Shown: piece by piece, positions 53,487-62,839 of the stretch
Layout: each line of letters begins with the position of its first letter
Numbering within the stretch: the stretch's first letter is position 1
NCBI GenBank assembly: GCA_963785565.1
Contig: CAWAVV010000015.1
Coordinates: forward strand, 142,416-206,415
Origin: AP-15 sp963785565
GTDB lineage: Bacteria > Pseudomonadota > Alphaproteobacteria > ATCC43930 > CGMCC-115725
DNA: 64,000 nt
Reading direction: 5' to 3'
Position numbers and translations under genes: made by a program
Notes under the pieces: model-generated
What the model was told of the DNA's origin: nothing
Seen by the model: only the letters and a program-made list of their open reading frames with translations
Databases searched by the model: none

Positions 53487-55253
53487 CTAGTAATGCCCTT
53501 TTCCAGAGTCGAGCCCGACACCGGGCAACACCTGCGTGCCTTCCTTCTGCACGGCGGTCAGTTTCTCCGGATCGAGCCCCAGAGCCGCGAGGATTGTCGG
53601 CGCGATCTGGTCGGTCTCGACCGGGCTGGTCACTGTCCCGGCGGCAAAACTCGGATTTGACAGCAACATCATCACGTTCGTGTCGTCGTGCGAGAAACCG
53701 CCGTGTTCGGCGAGTTTCTTGCCGCTTCCCGAATAGGTAACACCGATATTCGGGGTGACGACGATATCCGGCGTGCGCGGGTCGCCGTTCGGCGGCAGCC
53801 CCGGCAGGTTGAACAACTGGCCGATCCCCGGTCCGGAGAAAATCTCGCCGATCCCAGCGATGTTGCTCGTGGCCGGCGACTGACTTTCCAACATTCCCAC
53901 GGCCGCCGCGGCTTGTGTCGAGTCCGCCAGCCAGATCAGCGAGATGTCGTCTTCGGTAGGCCCGATCCCCGGGGGACTGTTCGATGGCCGCTCGGAGAGC
54001 GGCAGCAGGCTGTCCAGGATCGTCGCCGGCGATGTTGTCACCGGGTCATTTGGCGTGGTCGATATGCCCAAGTATCGAGCGGAGTCGATCGGGCTCTGGC
54101 CGTGCTTGGCCGAAATGATGATCAGGGTAGACTGATACAAGCCGCGCTTTTTGAGCTCGGCGACCATTTTCCCGATCGAATTGTCGGCAAACTGGATCTC
54201 GCCGAGCAGCACCTGGCTCGGCGTGCCGATATTGTCGAGATAGCCGCCGGTTACGCCGATGGACTTTTCAATCAGCTTCTGGCCCACGCTTACCACTTGA
54301 AAGTTCATCCCGAAGACGTTCGGGACCGGCCGCCGCCGCGTGCCGGAGTGATCCTTCCCTCTGATCTCGTTGAGAATCGCCTGCACCTTCAAGCTGTCGT
54401 AGCATTGGATGTTGGCGAAGCTGTCGGTCCACGCATTGCTGCTGGCTACTGCGGTTTGATCCGGCAACGGATTGCAGCTCAAGATCTTGACCTGCGGCAG
54501 ATTAACCGGGATCGAGTTGATTTCCGGGGAATAGTAGTCGTCCACGTTGGTCCCCTTGCCCGGGCCCGAGACCGACGAGTAGGAAGGATGCTTGTCCGAC
54601 CAGGCGGTGTAGCCGCCGGCCGCGTGCACCACGCCGAAAATCGTGTTCGTGCGGACGAAGTTCCAAGGATAGACCGGAGCGCAACCGTGAGCCGGATCGC
54701 GCTCGAGCTTGTTCATATCGATCGACGCTATCCCGCCGTCCACGCCGGCCGGCGCTCCGCCGTTCAGGAGGGTCTGGTCGATATCGATGCCCTCGTCGAA
54801 CTCGGTGGTCGTGCCCGTCGGAGCAGCCCCGGGCGTGCACAGCCCCGGCGCTCCGGCGACGCCGTTCCCGGTTGTCGCCACGGGCGGATCGAGCGAGCGG
54901 TCGTAGGCGACGTCATAGAATGCGCCGACGGTCCGCGGCGAGCCCCCGGTCATCAGCGCCATCAGCCCGGGGAACGAATCGGACGGCTTCGACGTGGAAG
55001 TCTCCAGATAACTCACGCCCGTTTCCGCGAGCTCGGCGAGAGTGGGGCAATAGGGCGACCCGCCATTGACTCCGCTAATGCCCTGCGCGCAGTTGATAAA
55101 ATCGAGCGCGTGCATGCCGTCGATGCTGATCAGCAGCACCCGCTTGACGCGGTTGCCGCCGAAATCGCCGCCGCCATCCGCATAGACCTGCGGGTCGGCC
55201 GATATTGCCAGCAATCCCGCAGCCAAGACCGCACCCCGCCATTTTGTGGCCAT
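53487..55253 (-). CDS. secreted alkaline-phosphatase-superfamily (phosphodiesterase-like) protein
   Basis: 588 residues with a signal peptide (MATKWRGAVLAAGLLAISAD...YADGG). The catalytic fold begins VKRVLLISIDGMHALDF, with a metal-binding Asp. It continues TSTSKPSDSFPGLMALMTGG (Thr/Ser nucleophile region), IISAKHGQSPID and KLAEHGGFSHDDTNVMML, which hold Asp/His metal ligands as in type I phosphodiesterase/nucleotide pyrophosphatases. GGAGGGGGCG precedes the ATG. Substrate unknown. Confidence 0.82.
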   Translation of the reverse strand: MATKWRGAVLAAGLLAISADPQVYADGGGDFGGNRVKRVLLISIDGMHALDFINCAQGISGVNGGSPYCPTLAELAETGVSYLETSTSKPSDSFPGLMALMTGGSPRTVGAFYDVAYDRSLDPPVATTGNGVAGAPGLCTPGAAPTGTTTEFDEGIDIDQTLLNGGAPAGVDGGIASIDMNKLERDPAHGCAPVYPWNFVRTNTIFGVVHAAGGYTAWSDKHPSYSSVSGPGKGTNVDDYYSPEINSIPVNLPQVKILSCNPLPDQTAVASSNAWTDSFANIQCYDSLKVQAILNEIRGKDHSGTRRRPVPNVFGMNFQVVSVGQKLIEKSIGVTGGYLDNIGTPSQVLLGEIQFADNSIGKMVAELKKRGLYQSTLIIISAKHGQSPIDSARYLGISTTPNDPVTTSPATILDSLLPLSERPSNSPPGIGPTEDDISLIWLADSTQAAAAVGMLESQSPATSNIAGIGEIFSGPGIGQLFNLPGLPPNGDPRTPDIVVTPNIGVTYSGSGKKLAEHGGFSHDDTNVMMLLSNPSFAAGTVTSPVETDQIAPTILAALGLDPEKLTAVQKEGTQVLPGVGLDSGKGHY

Positions 55254-55655
55254 CGCCCCCTCCGTCATTGCCAATTGCGCGGGCACGCTATGAGCCGCCC
55301 ATGACAACTCCGAGACGGTTCGATTATGCTCGTATGGCAATTTCGCGAGTCGACGACCGGGCGCGGTCAGCTGGCTGAAACATTTCACCCCGGTGAGGGC
55401 GCGGCGGATCGCCACCGCCGGGCGGCATCGCTGTCAGCTCAGGAGCTGTACGGGCGAGACCAAGCGGCTCCCCAGACCCAACGGCAAGCCCGCGGCTCCC
55501 GGTGGCGCGGAGGGCGCGGTTGCCGCCTCACCCCGGTTTCTGGACCCTTCATGAACACGGCGCATGTGTGCGATGCACAATTATCATTTGAATTCATTGC
55601 AGGCTAGTGCTGAGGTATCAAGTCACATGATCGATCTAAGACTGGAGAATTCAGT
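55254..55655. other. intergenic stretch between divergent exported-protein genes
   Basis: About 400 bases with no supported gene. The right end is AT-richer (55565-55655) and probably carries the promoter of the small exported protein; a GGAG ribosome site is at 55644-55647. Confidence 0.5.
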
Positions 55656-55931
55656 ATGCGCAGTTTGCTCAAATCGACGGTTATGGGCGTAGGGTTGCTG
55701 GCGGCCGTCACCGTGACCGCCAATGCGCAGTCGGTCTCGGCCTTGCCCCCGACCAGCCCCGAGACGGCCCAGACCGCAACAATGCCCCCGGTATCGGCCG
55801 ATAAAATCACCCCCAACCCCGGCAACAACGCCGCATGGCAAGAGCAACATTACACGGCGGCGCCACCCAATGACGATCCGGCGACGCATCCATATTCGGC
55901 GTCGCCCCATTTCGGCCCCGCTCCGAATTAA
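55656..55931 (+). CDS. small exported protein of unknown function
   Basis: 91 residues with a good signal peptide (MRSLLKSTVMGVGLLAAVTVTANA-QS). The mature part is short, Pro/Thr-rich and low in structure (ALPPTSPETAQTATMPPVSA), ending HPYSASPHFGPAPN. GGAG is 8 bases before the ATG, and a terminator follows at 55951. A self-contained single-gene unit; function not recognised. Confidence 0.65.
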   Translation: MRSLLKSTVMGVGLLAAVTVTANAQSVSALPPTSPETAQTATMPPVSADKITPNPGNNAAWQEQHYTAAPPNDDPATHPYSASPHFGPAPN

Positions 55932-55950
55932 ACTTTCGATCGCTTGCAAA

Positions 55951-55985
55951 AAAGGCCCGTCCGGCCCCGCCGGCGGGTCTTTTTG
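55951..55985 (+). terminator. rho-independent terminator
   Basis: AAAGGCCCG pairs with CGGGTCTTT around an inner CCGG-rich loop, followed by TTTTT at 55980-55984. Lies 20 bases after the small exported protein's stop. Confidence 0.75.
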
Positions 55986-56100
55986 CTGTGCGTGATGCGG
56001 ATGTGATTGCAGGAATTCCCGGGACCTAAACTCGGCCTGGTAAAACAGTAGAAGAGGGATGCCGGAGTGGTGCGGGCGGTTTGGCCAAGGTCCGGTTCGG

Positions 56101-56961
56101 CTATCCTTCGTCGACGGCCCTCGCCAGAGCGCAGAATGCGACGATGGAAAGCTCTTCGGCGCGCGCGGTCGGCGGGACGCCGGCGCGGTCGAGCAAGGGG
56201 ATGACCGGGACGCCGAGCACTTCGAGGCTGGAGCGCAGCATCTTGCGGCGCTGGCCGAAGGCGGCGGCGGTGACGCGTTCGAGCGCGGGCTTTACGGCCT
56301 GGGCCAGCGGTGCGGCGCGCGGGACGATGCCGACCAGGCTCGAAATCACCTTGGGCGGCGGCGTGAAGGCGCGGGCCGGCACATCGAACAGAATCCGCGG
56401 CTCGGCGAGCCATTGGGTCAAGACCGAGAGCCGCCCGTATGCTTTGGTGCATGGGGCCGCTGTCAGGCGCAACGCCACCTCGCGCTGAAACATCAAGGTC
56501 AGGCTGTCGAAAGCGCGAATTTGGTCAAGCCAGGCGAGCAGCAGCGCGGTGGCGATGTTGTAGGGCAAGTTGGCGACGATTTTGCGCGGCGCTGCGGCGA
56601 GCGCCGCCGGGTCGATCGTCAGCGCGTCCCCGGCGACGAGGTCGAGGCGCCCTGGATATGCCGCCGCCAGCTCCGCGAGGGCGGCGAGGCAGCGCGGGTC
56701 GCGCTCGATTGCAACGACGCGCCGCGCGCCTTCAGCGAGCAGCGCACGGGTCAGGCCGCCGGGACCGGCGCCGATCTCGATAACCGTGACCTGGTCGAGC
56801 GGCCCGGCGGCGCGGGCGATCCGGCCCGTCAGGTTGAGGTCGAGGAGAAAATTCTGCCCGTACCGGCGCTGCGCCGCGATGGCGTGCCGGGCGATGACCT
56901 CGCGCAGCGGCGGCAGCGCATCCGAGGCGGCCCGCAGAGCGGGCTCAGACGCGGGTCTCAG
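56101..56961 (-). CDS. rsmA: 16S rRNA (adenine1518/1519-N6)-dimethyltransferase RsmA
   Basis: 286 residues. Dimethylates two adjacent adenines near the 3' end of 16S rRNA. YGQNFLLDLNLTGRIARAAG, VIEIGAGPGGLTRALL, VANLPYNIATALLLAWL and FTPPPKVISSLVGI are diagnostic. There is no ATG, GTG or TTG in frame near the expected N-terminus (LPPLREVIARHAIAAQRRYG). A CTG at 56959-56961 overlaps the pdxA stop as CTGA, matching the coupled junctions elsewhere, so CTG is the probable start. Last gene of the lptF-to-rsmA run. Confidence 0.88.
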   Translation of the reverse strand: MRPASEPALRAASDALPPLREVIARHAIAAQRRYGQNFLLDLNLTGRIARAAGPLDQVTVIEIGAGPGGLTRALLAEGARRVVAIERDPRCLAALAELAAAYPGRLDLVAGDALTIDPAALAAAPRKIVANLPYNIATALLLAWLDQIRAFDSLTLMFQREVALRLTAAPCTKAYGRLSVLTQWLAEPRILFDVPARAFTPPPKVISSLVGIVPRAAPLAQAVKPALERVTAAAFGQRRKMLRSSLEVLGVPVIPLLDRAGVPPTARAEELSIVAFCALARAVDEG

Positions 56962-57959
56962 GCCAGGGCCATCCGCTTCGCCGCCATCTCGGCCGCCAGC
57001 CGCAGCGCGGCGATCAGGCTGCCGGCTCGGGCGACGCCGCGCCCAGCAATCGCGAATGCGGTGCCGTGGTCCGGCGAGGTGCGCACAAACGGCAGCCCCA
57101 ACGTCACGTTGACGCCGCCGTCGAAGTCGATGGTCTTGATTGGGATCAAGGCCTGGTCGTGATACATGCATAGGGCGGCGTCATAAGACCGGCGCGCTTC
57201 GGGGTGGAACATCGTGTCGGCCGCCAGCGGGCCGCGCGCGTCGATCCCGGCCGCGCGCAGCGCGGCGATGGCCGGGGCGATGATCTCGATCTCCTCATGG
57301 CCCAGACCGCCAGCCTCGCCCGCGTGGGGGTTGAGACCGGCGACAGCGAGCACCGGCGCGGCGACGCCGAAATCCTGCCGCAACGCCGCCGCGGTCACCC
57401 GGCCCGCTTCGACGATCGCCGCCGCGGTCAAGCTTTCGACCGCCCGCCGCAGAGCCAGATGGATCGTGACCGGGACGACCCGCAGCTCAGGGCAGACCAG
57501 CATCATAACCGGCGTCGCTCCCTCACCGGCGAGTTCGGCCAGGTATTCGGTATGGCCGGGATGACGAAAGCCGGCGCGATAAAGGCTGTCCTTGTGGATC
57601 GGGTTGGTCACGAGGGCAGCGGCGCGGCGGCCGCGAACATCGGCGACGGCGGCTTCGATCGCGCCGATGATCGCAGGCCCATCAGCCGGGTCGGGGTGGC
57701 CCGCCCGGCCGCGCAGTGCTATGCCGATTGGGGCGACAGGCAGCGCCTCGGCGAAGATTTCGGGCGCCTGAGCAGGCGTTGCGATTGGCCGGACCGGCAC
57801 CGGCCAGCCGAGCGCCGCCGCCAACGACGCGAGGCGATCAGGGTTGTCGATCAGGTAAAAGGCCGGGACCCCTCGGCTGCGGCCGAGCCACGCCTTGAGC
57901 GCAATCTCGCCGCCGATCCCGGCGGGCTCGCCCATGGTCACGGCGATCGGCAACGGCAT
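56958..57959 (-). CDS. pdxA: 4-hydroxythreonine-4-phosphate dehydrogenase PdxA
   Basis: 333 residues. Step of pyridoxal 5'-phosphate synthesis. MPLPIAVTMGEPAGIGGEIA start, ALVTNPIHKDSLYRAGFRHPGHTEYLAEL, the metal/His region GLNPHAGEAGGLGHEE, DTMFHPEARRSYDAALCMYHDQALIPIKTIDF and FVRTSPDHGTAFAIAG are all present. 5 bases after surA; coupled to rsmA. Confidence 0.95.
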   Translation of the reverse strand: MPLPIAVTMGEPAGIGGEIALKAWLGRSRGVPAFYLIDNPDRLASLAAALGWPVPVRPIATPAQAPEIFAEALPVAPIGIALRGRAGHPDPADGPAIIGAIEAAVADVRGRRAAALVTNPIHKDSLYRAGFRHPGHTEYLAELAGEGATPVMMLVCPELRVVPVTIHLALRRAVESLTAAAIVEAGRVTAAALRQDFGVAAPVLAVAGLNPHAGEAGGLGHEEIEIIAPAIAALRAAGIDARGPLAADTMFHPEARRSYDAALCMYHDQALIPIKTIDFDGGVNVTLGLPFVRTSPDHGTAFAIAGRGVARAGSLIAALRLAAEMAAKRMALA

Positions 57960-57964
57960 GGCGG

Positions 57965-59275
57965 TCAAACCCGGACATCGACATAGGCGGAGCGCCGCAG
58001 GTCTCGCATGTAACGGCGGGCCAGCGTGTCGACGCGCTCGCGCATCAAGCTCTCGAAGACGTCGTCGCGCGTCGCGACGGCCGGTTTCGGCTCGGTCTTT
58101 TTGCACACCATGATCACGCCGATCCCGTTTTTTTGGACAATCGGCTCCGATGGCTGTCCGACCCCCAGACCGAGCACGACGCTGCGCATCGCCGGGGAGA
58201 TCTGGCTCGCCCGCAGATCGCCCTCGCTCGACAATTGGGAGGCCTTCGTCTTGCCGATCCGCAGCATATCCTGGCAGCTTTTCGCGTCCGTCCTTGCCGC
58301 CGCCGCCTCGGCGAGCGCGGCGCGGCGGGCTTCCTCGCTCGGCTGCGGGGGCAGCGGGAAGACCACTTGCACAATGTGCAGGACGGTATCGTCAGCGCTG
58401 ACCACGCGGCCGTTGCGCCGGTCGAGAACGAGCAAAATATAATAGCCGGCCGGGGTCCGGATCGGCGGAGAGAGCTCGCCTGGACGCATCGGTCCGACCG
58501 CCTTCGCCAGCGGCGGGCTGAGTTCGTCAGGCTGAATCCAGCCGATGTCGCCGCCGACGGCTGCGGTGGCGGATTGCGAGAATTGCTGGGCGACCGCGGA
58601 AAACCGCGCGCCCTGCTTCATCTGGTCGATCAGCCGATTGGCCAGCGCGAGCACCTCCGCGTCCTGCTGCGGGTTGTCTACTGTGAGGAAGATCTCGGCG
58701 ACGCGGCTTTGGGGATCATTCTCGTTTTGCTTTAGCCGCTTTAGCGTGTCCTCGACCTCTTGGTCGGAGACCGGGTCGGTGTCAGCCGCGATCTGGCGAA
58801 TCAGCTTTGCCCACACGATCGACGCCGTCACCTGCTGGACCATCGCGCTGTGTTCGATGCCGTTCGCCTTGAGGATCTCATCGACCTGACCGGGCTTCAT
58901 GTTGTTTTGCTGCTCGATCGTAGCGATCGCCTTTTTGATCTCCGCGTCGGTAGCGGTGATGTTCTTGTGCTTCGCCTCCTGAATTTGCAGCTTTTCGTCT
59001 ATCAGCTGCCGTAAAACCTGGGCGGCAAGGCGCTGGCGCGCTTGCGGGGTATCCGGAATGCTGGTGGACAGCATGACCATCTTGATACGCGAAGCGAGAT
59101 CGCTGACCGAGATCACGTCGTCATTGACGACCGCGGCGATTCGGATTTCGGGATATGACGCTCCGGGCGCTTGTGCCGTGGGCCCCCGGGGCGAGGCCGC
59201 CGGCGCGGTCGTCTGCGCCCGCGAAACGCCGCAGAGAACGATCATAAGAACGCAAAACCAACAGATTCCCTTCAT
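57965..59275 (-). CDS. surA: periplasmic peptidyl-prolyl isomerase chaperone SurA
   Basis: 436 residues. Signal peptide (MKGICWFCVLMIVLCGVSRA), SurA N-domain (IAAVVNDDVISVSDLASRI), parvulin-like PPIase domain (RVAEIFLTVDNP, FSQSATAAVGGDIGWIQPDELSP, IRTPAGYYILLVLDRR) and a second, more divergent one. SurA delivers outer-membrane proteins such as LptD to the Bam complex, consistent with its place behind lptD. Confidence 0.9.
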   Translation of the reverse strand: MKGICWFCVLMIVLCGVSRAQTTAPAASPRGPTAQAPGASYPEIRIAAVVNDDVISVSDLASRIKMVMLSTSIPDTPQARQRLAAQVLRQLIDEKLQIQEAKHKNITATDAEIKKAIATIEQQNNMKPGQVDEILKANGIEHSAMVQQVTASIVWAKLIRQIAADTDPVSDQEVEDTLKRLKQNENDPQSRVAEIFLTVDNPQQDAEVLALANRLIDQMKQGARFSAVAQQFSQSATAAVGGDIGWIQPDELSPPLAKAVGPMRPGELSPPIRTPAGYYILLVLDRRNGRVVSADDTVLHIVQVVFPLPPQPSEEARRAALAEAAAARTDAKSCQDMLRIGKTKASQLSSEGDLRASQISPAMRSVVLGLGVGQPSEPIVQKNGIGVIMVCKKTEPKPAVATRDDVFESLMRERVDTLARRYMRDLRRSAYVDVRV

Positions 59276-59333
59276 GGATCAGCCCAGCTCCGTGCCCCCT
59301 TGGCGAATACCGTATCTTACACTTTCCCGAAGG

Positions 59334-61712
59334 CTATGTCCCGCCGCCGAGCGTCGCGACGTTGCCGCCGACCTCGCCGAGATTCTTGAATACCACGCTG
59401 AAAAGCACGCTGATCCCCGGGGTGACGGCGCCGTTGCGTATCCCCGATTGGGTCAACGAGCCGATGAAGGCCATACAATCGTCCTGATAAATCGCCGATA
59501 CCGAAGCATAGAGGCTGTTGCTGCTCGACTGTGGCGTCACCACCCCGTTGACCAGGTTTGAACTGCTGGTCAGATTCACCGTCTCGCTTCCCTGGAGCGA
59601 CCAATAGCGTGTCATCTTTGCCGTCGCCGACAGCGAAAGCTGCTCCTGTTTCCCGTAGACGACATTCTGGCCGGTGGTCGGGTTGGTGACCAGATCGCTG
59701 GCGACCTGCGCGGGGACCAGAATATAACTCGCGCTGACACGCAGGTTCTGCGGCCCGGTGCTGACCGTGGCCTGTTGTTCGCGGTAGCTCAAGTCGGTGC
59801 CGCTGAGGCGGAAGCGATAGATCAGGTCGAGATAGGAACTGGGCGACAGCACAACTCGACCGACAACATCGGAAAGCCGCGTTTCGGCGCCGGAGCCCGG
59901 CGGCAGAAACAGATTGGTCTCCGCCCGGTAGCTCTGCCCGATCAGCACTCGGTAGTTGCCCCCCGCATTGTCGTAGAGGCCGAGTTTCAGGCCGTAATCG
60001 ACCCGCTGGCCGGTATCGAGGAGATCGTAGCCGGCTAGACGGTCCGGGCGAAACAACAGCGAATCGTCATAGTCGAAGGAGAGGCTGTCTTCGTTAGGGA
60101 TCTTGCGCTGGTTGCCGCCATCGGGACCGGCATAAATGCCGACGATCGGCTCGACCAACGGCGTCAGCGTTTGGCCAGGGTGGATCAGCGGGTAGCTCCA
60201 TTTGAGCCCGACCTGCGGGAAGACGCGACCGGTCAGAAAATTCGGGTTGGTCGGCTCGACCGCCGGTACACCGTTTATCGGGAAGAAGGCGGAGGGCAGG
60301 TCCGGGTTCGACTGCGGGCTCAGATCGTTGACCCAATAGCCGTCGCCGCGGACGCTGGCGGAGAACTGATATTGTCCGCCGATGCTGTCGCGGAAGGTGC
60401 GTTCCCATTCCGAGCCGAGCGACGTGCGCCTTGTTTGCGTGCCGACGGCGCGGACAATGTCGAGAAGATTGGCGTTCAGATTCCACCGTCCGCCGAGTTG
60501 GTCGGGATCGCTTTGCCAATTGCGGTTGACGACCGGGAGCACAATCGGCTGGGTCGAGGTTGCGAGGCCGGGCAACAGCGGCTGGAATGCATAGGCGTCG
60601 ACATCGGTCGAGCCATGGGCGTCGAACCCTTCGAGGTAGCCTCGGCTGATTTCGGCGTTCAACAGCGGGTTGCCAAAGCCGAATTCCAGCAAATAGCTCT
60701 GATCGGAGACGCGCTGTATGTCGAGGCCGGTGCGCCAGGTGTCGTTGAGATCGAAGACACTGTGCTCGTTGATGTGGCCGCGAATCTCGTCGTCTCCAGG
60801 GCCCTCGCTTCCGTTCGGATTGCTGCGGTTGATGCTGCCGATGGCATCGAGAAAGCCGTCGCCGAAACGCTGTTCGTACTCGCCCGCCAGCAGCGGGCCC
60901 GCCTTGGTGGTAATGCGCGGCGCCACGGTCAGATCCTTGTCCGGTCCGAGCACTATGAAATAGGGGATCGTTATTTGCGCCCCGACGGTGCTCGAGCCGC
61001 CGAAGTACGGTGGCAGAAACCCGGTCGCGCGCTTGACCGTGGGGTCGGGGGTCGACATGTACGGGCTGTAAAAGACCGGCCAGCCGTCGATTTCCATCGT
61101 GACGTCGTGGAATTCGACCAGCTTGAGCTCTTTGTCGTGATCGATCTCGCGGGCCTCGAGCTGCCATGCGGGCGGCGCGCTCGGATCGCTCTTGCACAAG
61201 TCGCAAGGCGAGTAGACGGCGCGCTTCAGCTCGGAGCGGTTGCCGTTGGTGCGGCGCACGGCGTTGCCCGCGAGCCTAGAGTGATCCGCGAGCAGCATGC
61301 GCACATCCTTGGCGAACCCCTCGTTCATCGCATCGCGCAGCTCCATGTAGTCGGCAAACACGATCTCGCCGGTCGGCTCGGAAAGGCTGACATTGCCCGA
61401 TGCCGTAATGGTGTCGGTGCGCTGGTTGTAGGTGACCGTATCGGCGAGCAGAACCTCGCCGTTTTGCGAGATTTCGACGTGCCCGCGGGCGATCGTCAGC
61501 GCGAGATCCTGGTTGTACTCGATCTGGTCGGCGCGGACGGCGATCGGGGCGTTCTGGTTCTGCTTTGCGCCGCGCGTCACCGCGAGTTGGGCGGCGGCCG
61601 GAACTGCCGCGACCGCCACGGCAAAACAGCCAAGCAGCGCGTAGGCGAGTCGCTGCCAAGAGGCCGAGTGGGGGGGGAGTCGGTGGCGATCGAGGTTGCG
61701 GCTCCTTCCCAT
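59334..61712 (-). CDS. lptD: LPS-assembly protein LptD
   Basis: 792 residues. N-terminal signal (LAYALLGCFAVAVAAVPAAA), OstA/jelly-roll domain (APIAVRADQIEYNQDLALTI, TASGNVSLSEPTGEIVFADY) and a long outer-membrane beta-barrel (RTSLGSEWERTFRDSIGGQY, GIYAGPDGGNQRKIPNEDSL). A Cys pair is seen at SPCDLCKSD. LptD with LptE puts LPS into the outer leaflet. ATG 61710-61712 overlaps the lptG stop. Confidence 0.93.
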   Translation of the reverse strand: MGRSRNLDRHRLPPHSASWQRLAYALLGCFAVAVAAVPAAAQLAVTRGAKQNQNAPIAVRADQIEYNQDLALTIARGHVEISQNGEVLLADTVTYNQRTDTITASGNVSLSEPTGEIVFADYMELRDAMNEGFAKDVRMLLADHSRLAGNAVRRTNGNRSELKRAVYSPCDLCKSDPSAPPAWQLEAREIDHDKELKLVEFHDVTMEIDGWPVFYSPYMSTPDPTVKRATGFLPPYFGGSSTVGAQITIPYFIVLGPDKDLTVAPRITTKAGPLLAGEYEQRFGDGFLDAIGSINRSNPNGSEGPGDDEIRGHINEHSVFDLNDTWRTGLDIQRVSDQSYLLEFGFGNPLLNAEISRGYLEGFDAHGSTDVDAYAFQPLLPGLATSTQPIVLPVVNRNWQSDPDQLGGRWNLNANLLDIVRAVGTQTRRTSLGSEWERTFRDSIGGQYQFSASVRGDGYWVNDLSPQSNPDLPSAFFPINGVPAVEPTNPNFLTGRVFPQVGLKWSYPLIHPGQTLTPLVEPIVGIYAGPDGGNQRKIPNEDSLSFDYDDSLLFRPDRLAGYDLLDTGQRVDYGLKLGLYDNAGGNYRVLIGQSYRAETNLFLPPGSGAETRLSDVVGRVVLSPSSYLDLIYRFRLSGTDLSYREQQATVSTGPQNLRVSASYILVPAQVASDLVTNPTTGQNVVYGKQEQLSLSATAKMTRYWSLQGSETVNLTSSSNLVNGVVTPQSSSNSLYASVSAIYQDDCMAFIGSLTQSGIRNGAVTPGISVLFSVVFKNLGEVGGNVATLGGGT

Positions 61713-62815
61713 CAGCCGTCTTCCAAATGGAGCAGCATCGAGGCGCCGAAGATCAGACTGATCCCGGTCGGGGTCCAGGCTGCGAGCACAACGGGCACCT
61801 TTGCCGAGATTCCGAGCGCGAAGACGACGTCCGACAGGACGTATAGTAGAAATCCGGCGACGACGCCGCCGATGATCATCGCGATGACGCCGCCGCGCCG
61901 CTGCGTGCGCAGGCTGAAGGTTGCCGCGACCAGAACCATCGCGCACAACAAAAACGGACGGGCGAGCAAAACGTTGTAGTGCAGGCGATGGCGCTGCGCC
62001 GGAAAGCCCGATTGCTCGAGCAGCGCGATGAAGCTCGGCAATTCCCAAAACGACATCGTGTCCGGGGAGGCGAAGCTCTCTGCTATCTTGCGTGGCGTCA
62101 GCTGAGTTGGCAGGCGCCACCGGGCCAGGGGCTGGGGCGGCTGGTCGGGCAGCCAGCGCATACCGTCCTTGATCAGCCAGTCGCCGGTTTCGAGCTGTGC
62201 CGTGCGCGCGTCGATGCGCGAGGTGAATTGGGTCAGGTCGTTGAAAAAGAACAGCGTGACGTTATCCAGCACCAGATCTGGCGAGGCCAGCTTGCCAGCA
62301 TGGATGATGATCTGGTTGCCGGCTTCGTCGCTCTGACGCAGCCACAAACCCGCGTTCGACAATGACGGCTCGTCAGACTCGTAATGCAAGATGCGGCTTT
62401 CGAGCCTTTCAAAGCCCGCCTGCGCCACCGAGGCGATCGGATTGAAAACCGTCACCGCGAAAATGCCGACGAGCAGCGCCACCAGCACCGCCGGGGTCAG
62501 AAATTGCCAGACCGAGACCCCCGCCGCTCGCGCCACCACGAGTTCGTTGTTGCGGGTCAGCCGCCAGAAGGCGAGAATTGTGCCGAACAGGACGGCAAAG
62601 GGCAGCACCTCCTGCGCGGTCTGGGGCGATTGCAGGACCGCCATCTCGAACAACACCCCCAGGGTCGCCTGTATCCTCGATCCGCCGCGGCGAAGCAGCT
62701 CGATGTAGTCGGCCAGAAAGGTGATGATCGCCATCGCCCCGAAGACACAGCAGAACCACCCAAAAAACTGACGGGCGATATAGGCGGACAGGGTCTTTGC
62801 GAGCTGCACCGACAA
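61712..62815 (-). CDS. lptG: LPS export permease LptG
   Basis: 367 residues, six membrane spans split 3+3 around a periplasmic beta-jelly-roll (about 100-260). Family text: ARQFFGWFCCVFGAMAIITFL, EVLPFAVLFGTILAFWRL, RNNELVVARAAGVSVWQFL and the C-terminal RTQRRGGVIAMIIGGVVAGF. Works with LptF and LptB2. The stop overlaps lptD; 24 bases after lptF. Confidence 0.93.
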   Translation of the reverse strand: MSVQLAKTLSAYIARQFFGWFCCVFGAMAIITFLADYIELLRRGGSRIQATLGVLFEMAVLQSPQTAQEVLPFAVLFGTILAFWRLTRNNELVVARAAGVSVWQFLTPAVLVALLVGIFAVTVFNPIASVAQAGFERLESRILHYESDEPSLSNAGLWLRQSDEAGNQIIIHAGKLASPDLVLDNVTLFFFNDLTQFTSRIDARTAQLETGDWLIKDGMRWLPDQPPQPLARWRLPTQLTPRKIAESFASPDTMSFWELPSFIALLEQSGFPAQRHRLHYNVLLARPFLLCAMVLVAATFSLRTQRRGGVIAMIIGGVVAGFLLYVLSDVVFALGISAKVPVVLAAWTPTGISLIFGASMLLHLEDG

Positions 62816-62839
62816 TCGCCCTTTGATATCCGTGTGGTC

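Noticed and set aside
53688..55304. 538-residue plus-strand open frame
   Set aside because: Antisense of the secreted phosphodiesterase-like gene with signal peptide and catalytic motifs.
60171..61979. 602-residue plus-strand open frame
   Set aside because: Antisense of lptD and lptG, whose family text is clear; no RBS or homology.
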